From JAGMXM01 sp964458325 (GTDB taxonomy: Bacteria > Verrucomicrobiota > Verrucomicrobiia > Limisphaerales > UBA1319): DNA of 9,556 nt. Position 1 is the first letter of the stretch. Each line of letters starts with the position of its first letter. The position numbers and the translations under genes were made by a program. The stretch covers positions 1 through 9,556 of the forward strand of contig CAYWIM010000125.1 in the NCBI GenBank assembly GCA_964458325.1. Direction: 5' to 3'. The notes under the pieces were generated by a model. That model had not been told where the DNA came from and did no database searches. It saw only the letters and a list, made by a program, of their open reading frames with translations. Below are positions 6,601 to 9,556 of the stretch, piece after piece.

Positions 6601-7542
6601 CACTGCGAACAGGCCGGCATCGTTGGCAGCCTCGGCGCCGTGTTCAGCCGGATCACCGGCAATGTCATCCACGACATCCATGTGCGCCAGCTCTTCTCCG
6701 GGGCCGAGATGGCCGGCATCAAAATCCACGCCGCGATCGACTGCGAGATCAGCGGGAACCGGATCTTCCGGACCTGCCGGGGCCTGTGGATGGACTGGAT
6801 GGCCCAGGGCACCCGGATCACGCGGAATCTCTGCTACAGCAACGCCAGCGAGGATCTCTTCGTCGAGGTGGATCACGGACCGTATCTCGTGGACAACAAC
6901 CTGTTTCTGTCCAGCGTGAGCCTGCTCGATATGTCGCAAGGAGGCACCTTCGCCCACAACCTCTGGACCGGCCGGATCATCAGCACCGAGGAACCGGGCC
7001 GGCTCACGCCTTACCACCCGCCGCATGAGACGGCGATGGCCGGCCTCCGGTCGATCCAGGGCGGCGATAACCGATACTACAACAACATCTTCGTCGGAAA
7101 CGGCGATGTCACGATCCAGCCGCCTGGCGCAAACGACCGGCACCGCCGGGTTTCGGGCTACGGGCTCGCCGTGTACGATTTGCGAGCCCTCCCGACGCAA
7201 GCCGCCGGCAACATCTATCTCCACGGCGCCAAGCCCCATGCGCAAGAGACGCACGCGCTCGTGCTCGAGCGCACGAACCCCGGCGTCCAGGTTGTGGACG
7301 AGGGCGATCGAGTGTTCCTGCGGTTGGCCGCGATCCCGGAGGCGCGGACCGCCTCGGCCGGGCTCGTGACCACCGAGCGGCTCGGAAAAGCCATGGTCTC
7401 GGGCGCACGCTATGAGAACGCCGACGGATCGCCCCTGGCCGTGGACGTGGATTACCGCGGCGCCCGGCGGGACCGCGCGCGGCCGGCGCCCGGCCCGTTC
7501 GAGAGCCTTGGCACGGGCAGCCTCGACATCCGAGTCTGGTGA
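3622..7542 (+). CDS. Secreted bifunctional glycosidase: GH2 domain fused to GH120 beta-xylosidase
   Basis: The 1306-residue product should hydrolyse plant-type oligosaccharides outside the cytoplasm. Residues 1-23 are a signal peptide (MIRYFRWHFLTAVLLAAVSA, then SSA). Residues about 28-190 form a GH2 sugar-binding jelly roll, about 190-292 a GH2 immunoglobulin-like domain, and about 293-600 a GH2 TIM barrel. Its acid/base is Glu422 in NHPCVVVWDANNE (PROSITE-like GH2 signature, with Asp418 where Gly/Ser is usual), and its nucleophile is Glu496 in VIINEYGW. Residues about 601-698 look like a beta-sandwich linker. Residues 702-1306 match GH120 beta-xylosidase (XylC type) along their whole length, including the extreme C-terminus (VVDEGDRVFL, DVDYRGARR, DIRVW). 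The GH120 catalytic pair, recalled as Asp382 and Glu405 in XylC, corresponds to Asp1058 (LWMDWMAQGTR) and Glu1082 (LFVEVDHGPY). The ATG at 3622 was chosen because a signal peptide starts there; longer in-frame starts at 3343 and 3559 read through repeats. The GH2 substrate is unknown. The gene probably forms an operon with the transporter that follows. Confidence 0.93.
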   Translation: MIRYFRWHFLTAVLLAAVSASSAPGPRHTMNLDGEWRIAEGSLERTPDAFDRTAPVPGLVDLARPPFIEPGPKVSDRKQFPQKDTRRDAFWYRRTFRLPGPVPPVAVLKIGKAMFGTRVILNGTAVGDHAPCFTPGYFDVKAALRSGENNLIVRVGADRDAVTAAVPSGFDYEKDRYIPGIFDSVELILAGTPYIENVQVAPDLANGRARVRVWLEAASAGGLTAEVREARSGRVAGRASAAVVAGPRQTLDLAVPLPGFRPWSPEDPFLYELIVRTDGDEFATRFGMREFRFDPATGRAMLNGKPYMMRGSNMTVYRFFEDPERGDLPWSEAWVRLLHQRVKEMHWNSLRYCIGFPPEIWYRVADEAGILIQDEFPLWHGGKGWSTWPKELKADQLAREYAEWMRERWNHPCVVVWDANNETLSDETAPAIRQVRALDLSNRPWDNSYMPPAEPGDVLEVHPYHFSKPEFKLSQLADANPARWGERGKSGVIINEYGWLWLNRDGTPTTLTEKLYANLLGPSSTTEERRRLYARYLAAETEFWRAHRTAAAVLHFTALGYSRPDGQTSDHWLDVRTLTWEPECYRHVRDAFAPVGVMLEAWAEDYPAGRRQDFPVVVVNDRPDAWRGVARFRILRDGAVVAEQMRPADVAALGVARLVFAAEIPAQPGSYQAEAALLDTPAGAVRSLRDFEVRAAAAASGQEIHVAITGNDSGTGAASSPLRTIQRAADRAQPGDVITVHAGVYRESIRPPRGGESDARRIVYRATPGDKVEIKGSEVVTNWTRIQGDVWKAEIPNSLFGSFNPYSDLIRGDWFNPKGREHHTGAVYLDGEWLDEAATLDEVLNPAAPAPLWFGRVGAATTAIWARFPGADPNRRLAEINVRRTVFYPDKPGRNYITVRGFAMRHAATPWAPPTAEQPGLIGTHWSKGWIIESNIVSHSRCVGISLGKHGDQWDNTSANSAEGYVKTIERGLSNGWNRATIGHHVVRGNSISHCEQAGIVGSLGAVFSRITGNVIHDIHVRQLFSGAEMAGIKIHAAIDCEISGNRIFRTCRGLWMDWMAQGTRITRNLCYSNASEDLFVEVDHGPYLVDNNLFLSSVSLLDMSQGGTFAHNLWTGRIISTEEPGRLTPYHPPHETAMAGLRSIQGGDNRYYNNIFVGNGDVTIQPPGANDRHRRVSGYGLAVYDLRALPTQAAGNIYLHGAKPHAQETHALVLERTNPGVQVVDEGDRVFLRLAAIPEARTASAGLVTTERLGKAMVSGARYENADGSPLAVDVDYRGARRDRARPAPGPFESLGTGSLDIRVW

Positions 7543-7573
7543 CGAGCCATCGAGCCGCCCAATCCCTTGCCCG

Positions 7574-8977
7574 ATGAACGCTTCACTGGAAGCCGGGACG
7601 ACCGCCCAGGTCCGATGGTCCTATCTCCTGCCGATCTGCCTGGTGGCGACCCTGGGCGGGCTTCTGTTCGGATACGACACCGCCGTCATCTCGGGCGCGA
7701 TCGAGTTCCTGACCGCGCGCTTCGGTCTGACGGCGGCGATGAAAGGATGGGCGTCGGGCTGTGTCCTGATCGGCTGCGCGGCGGGGGTCCTGGTCGTTGG
7801 GCCGCTATCGGACCGCTTCGGGCGGCGCCGTGCGCTGTTCCTGTCGGCCCTGATGTTTCTGGTGTCGTCGATCGGGACGAGCTTGCCGCGGGACATCTGG
7901 ATGTTCATCGCGTTCCGGTTTCTGGGCGGCGTGGGCATCGGGATCGCGTCGATGTCGACCCCGATGTACATCGCCGAGATCGCCCCGGCGCACCTGCGCG
8001 GTCGGCTGGTATCGGTGAACCAGCTCGCGATCGTCACCGGCATTTTCATCGTCTATTTCGTGAATTACTTCATCGCGCGCGGCGGCGACCTCGCGTGGAA
8101 CGAGGCTGTCGGATGGCGCTGGATGTTCGCCGCGGGCGCGATCCCGGCGATCGTTTTTCTGCTGCTGCTGATCCGGATACCGGAGAGCCCCCGGTGGCTG
8201 GTCGAGATGAAGCGCGAGGCCGAGGCGCGAAGCGTGCTCGAGCGCGTGTCCGGCCCGGCCTTCGCCGGCGCCGAGATCGCCTCGATCCGGGATTCGCTCA
8301 CGCGCGAAAAGGGCGGGTGGCGGGATCTGTTATCGGCGGCGCTGGCGGCGCCGCTGGCGCTGGGCATTCTGCTGGCGGTCCTCCAGCAGGTCACGGGCAT
8401 CAACGTGTTCCTCTACTTCGGCGCCACGATCTTCAAGAGCCTGGGCTCATCGACCGGCGTCGATGCCGGCATGCTGCAGCAGATCATCATCGGCGCCGCC
8501 AACGCGCTCTTCACGTTGATCGCCATCGCGATGGTGGACCGCTGGGGCCGCAAGCCGCTCATGTTCGTCGGCGCGGCCGGCATGGGGCTGAGCCTGGTCG
8601 TCATGGGTGTGGCGGCGCAGTCGGGCACGGCCGAGAGCCTGTGGATGCTCCTCTTCATCCTGCTATATATCGCCTGCTTCGCCCTGTCGGTCGGGCCGGT
8701 GACGTGGGTCATCCTGTCCGAGATCTATCCCACCGCGGTTCGGGGCCGGGCGCTGGGGCTCGCCACGTTCTGCCTCTGGATGGCCGATTTCGCCGTCACG
8801 TTCACGTTCCCCATCATGGACGACAAGGATTCATGGTTCGTCCAGAATTACCATCACGCGTTCCCGTTCTATATCTATGCATTCTTCTGCCTGGTGCTCC
8901 TCATCGTGATGCGGTTCGTGCCCGAGACCAAAGGGCGGACGCTCGAGGAAATCGAGCGCGGCTGGCGAAGGAGTTAG
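7574..8977 (+). CDS. xylE: XylE-like sugar:H+ symporter (MFS sugar porter family)
   Basis: This 467-residue inner-membrane protein should import a pentose, most likely D-xylose, with protons. It has the twelve-helix pattern of the sugar porter family. Landmarks are GGLLFGYDTAVISGA (28-42), the loop motif DRFGRRR (80-86), PESPRWL (203-209), QQVTGIN (271-277), DRWGRKP (322-328), GPVTWVILSEIYP (374-386) and PETKGRTLEEIE (450-461). It resembles E. coli XylE outside shared motifs too (VNYFIARGGD, 163-172). Residues binding xylose in XylE (Gln168, Gln288, Gln289, Asn294, Tyr298, Trp392) correspond to Gln150, Gln271, Gln272, Asn277, Tyr281 and Trp378, and the proton-linked Asp27 to Asp35. XylE Gln415 is replaced by Leu401, so another sugar such as glucose or galactose is possible. 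The ATG at 7574 gives the usual short N-terminus; the frame is open further upstream into the glycosidase gene but that stretch is not protein-like. The gap to the glycosidase is 31 bp, with no clear ribosome binding site. Confidence 0.93.
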   Translation: MNASLEAGTTAQVRWSYLLPICLVATLGGLLFGYDTAVISGAIEFLTARFGLTAAMKGWASGCVLIGCAAGVLVVGPLSDRFGRRRALFLSALMFLVSSIGTSLPRDIWMFIAFRFLGGVGIGIASMSTPMYIAEIAPAHLRGRLVSVNQLAIVTGIFIVYFVNYFIARGGDLAWNEAVGWRWMFAAGAIPAIVFLLLLIRIPESPRWLVEMKREAEARSVLERVSGPAFAGAEIASIRDSLTREKGGWRDLLSAALAAPLALGILLAVLQQVTGINVFLYFGATIFKSLGSSTGVDAGMLQQIIIGAANALFTLIAIAMVDRWGRKPLMFVGAAGMGLSLVVMGVAAQSGTAESLWMLLFILLYIACFALSVGPVTWVILSEIYPTAVRGRALGLATFCLWMADFAVTFTFPIMDDKDSWFVQNYHHAFPFYIYAFFCLVLLIVMRFVPETKGRTLEEIERGWRRS

Positions 8978-9017
8978 ACGGAGGACGGACGGTGCGTCGG
9001 TACGTCAGTAGCCTGGA

Positions 9018-9097
9018 GGTAGGGCGGGCACTCCGCTGCACGCCGGGCTGTGAGCCTGCAGCCATCGGCGCGGCGCCCACGGAGTGGTCGCCCTACC
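9018..9097. repeat. Long inverted repeat, copy 1 (GGTAGGGCG family)
   Basis: The left arm at 9018-9044 (starts GGTAGGGCGGGCACTCCG, ends GCACGCC) pairs with the right arm at 9072-9097 (starts GGCGCCCACGGAGTGG, ends CGCCCTACC). The arms agree except for two adjacent mismatches, one extra base and a few differences near the inner end. The loop is 27 bases. It starts 40 bases after the transporter stop codon, so in RNA it would form a strong hairpin that could end or stabilise the transcript. A second copy lies at 9404-9522. Confidence 0.8.
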
Positions 9098-9201
9098 CCC
9101 GGAATCTCGATTGCGTAACCGCGGATTTCAAGCTGCGGCTCTTTCTCACCACCGAGGAGAGGAGGAAGGAAATCATTTAGGAATTACTTCTCATTGTGCT
9201 T

Positions 9202-9228
9202 CTTCGTGCACTTCGTGTGCTTCGTGGT
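9202..9228. repeat. Three tandem 9-bp repeats (CTTCGTGnn)
   Basis: CTTCGTG occurs at 9202, 9211 and 9220, exactly nine bases apart, each followed by a variable dinucleotide (CA, TG, GT). A partial fourth unit precedes it (TGTGCTT). On the minus strand the unit reads CACGAAG. Similar CACGAAG-type tandem repeats are, from memory, frequent between genes in environmental bacteria; their role is unknown. Confidence 0.75.
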
Positions 9229-9249
9229 GAGATCACGTTCTTTAAGTTG

Positions 9250-9296
9250 GAAATCAGAAACTCAGGAAAGGCGCTGGGAATGCAATTCCTGATTTC
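9250..9296. repeat. Nested inverted repeats, AT-rich
   Basis: GAAATCAG at 9250-9257 pairs perfectly with CTGATTTC at 9289-9296. An alternative pairing is TCAGGAA at 9262-9268 with TTCCTGA at 9286-9292. Both use the same right side, so the two hairpins are mutually exclusive. No T-run follows and no coding region is nearby, so a regulatory role is not supported beyond the structure itself. Confidence 0.5.
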
Positions 9297-9403
9297 ATGA
9301 GTTCGAGATTCAACGACTTTGAAGAACGACTTTTTCGCCGCAATAAACGCAAAAACACGCAAAGGGGATTTGCAGCCCCTGGCACTCTCCCTACGACCCC
9401 AAA

Positions 9404-9522
9404 GGTAGGGATCGCACTCCGCTGCACGCCGGGCTGTAAGGGTCTGTGCAATGATTACTTCCGATTTTGGCGGGAGCGCCGCCGGGCCAGATGCGAGGCG
9501 CCCACGGAGTGGTCGCCCTACC
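9404..9522. repeat. Long inverted repeat, copy 2 (GGTAGGGCG family)
   Basis: The left arm at 9404-9430 differs from that of copy 1 in only a few bases (GGTAGGGATCGCACTCCG start), and GCTGCACGCCGGGCTGT continues identically. The right arm at 9497-9522 is identical to the 26-base right arm of copy 1. The loop is longer (66 bases against 27) and unrelated except at its first bases. Identical arms with different loops mean that the arms, not the loop, are the conserved unit. Confidence 0.8.
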
Positions 9523-9526
9523 TTTC

Positions 9527-9547
9527 AGCTTGCGGCTTACCGCAGCT
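9527..9547. repeat. Small hairpin at the window end
   Basis: TGCGG at 9531-9535 pairs with CCGCA at 9540-9544 around the loop CTTA. AGC at 9527-9529 pairs with GCT at 9545-9547 if T9530 is bulged. It adjoins the right arm of repeat copy 2. Confidence 0.45.
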
Positions 9548-9556
9548 TTCAAGCGG

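Larger units (their letters stand above)
8978..9556. other. Non-coding tail made of several repeat types
   Basis: Nearly 580 bases follow the transporter gene without a credible gene. Short open frames here (for example 9177-9362 and 9254-9451 on the minus strand) have no recognisable protein content and overlap repeats. The region contains two long inverted repeats of one family, a 9-bp-period tandem repeat, a pair of ACGCAAA words (9347-9353 and 9357-9363), and smaller hairpins. From about 9181 to 9365 it is clearly richer in A and T than the genes, which marks it as different DNA. One of the hairpins probably serves as terminator for the glycosidase-transporter unit, but no hairpin followed by a T-run was seen. 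Confidence 0.7.

Noticed and set aside
7412..7573. N-terminal extension of the transporter
   Set aside because: It overlaps the end of the glycosidase gene in another frame and adds 54 residues that sugar porters do not have.
7567..9180. 537-codon open frame on the plus strand overlapping the transporter
   Set aside because: It is the shifted frame of the transporter gene, lacks membrane segments or motifs, and runs on into repeat DNA.
9018..9522. Two repeat copies as a CRISPR array
   Set aside because: Only two units, each an inverted repeat of unequal length, with no regular spacers and no cas genes.

Overview
The window is high-GC bacterial chromosome holding five protein genes in three blocks, separated by repeat-rich non-coding DNA. 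A SurA-type periplasmic chaperone and a signal-peptide-bearing glycosidase indicate a Gram-negative cell envelope. The GC-rich codon use, the large multidomain glycosidase and the hairpin-type intergenic repeats would suit a PVC-type bacterium such as Verrucomicrobiota. That placement is inference, because no taxonomic marker gene is present.

Block 1 (63-1106) is a complete-looking IS1595-family insertion sequence: one transposase gene on the minus strand between 31-bp imperfect terminal inverted repeats. No 8-bp target duplication is visible. It sits just downstream of block 2. The 62 bases to its left hold three short TCAAAT(T)ACCC repeats.

Block 2 (1202-3241 or 3253, minus strand) is a housekeeping pair. 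A SurA-like outer-membrane-protein chaperone with one parvulin domain is followed after 18 bp by pdxA (pyridoxal 5'-phosphate synthesis). The order surA-pdxA matches the E. coli surA-pdxA-rsmA arrangement. The IS lies where the next gene would be expected.

Block 3 (3622-8977, plus strand) is divergent from block 2 and looks like a xylose/xylo-oligosaccharide utilisation pair. The first gene encodes a secreted 1306-residue enzyme that fuses a GH2 glycosidase (catalytic Glu422 and Glu496 in place) to a full-length GH120 beta-xylosidase on a right-handed beta-helix (Asp1058 and Glu1082 in place). The second gene, 31 bp downstream, encodes a sugar:H+ symporter very like XylE, the D-xylose transporter. 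The likely logic is that the fusion enzyme trims decorated xylo-oligosaccharides outside the cytoplasm and the porter imports the released pentose. The GH2 substrate cannot be read from sequence alone.

The divergent intergenic region (3242-3621) and the tail (8978-9556) are mosaics of inverted repeats. One repeat family appears twice in the tail as long arms, and a piece of it appears upstream of the glycosidase. The tail also carries a 9-bp-period tandem repeat. No tRNA, rRNA, CRISPR array or defence gene was seen. The most noteworthy item is the GH2-GH120 fusion with its XylE-like partner.
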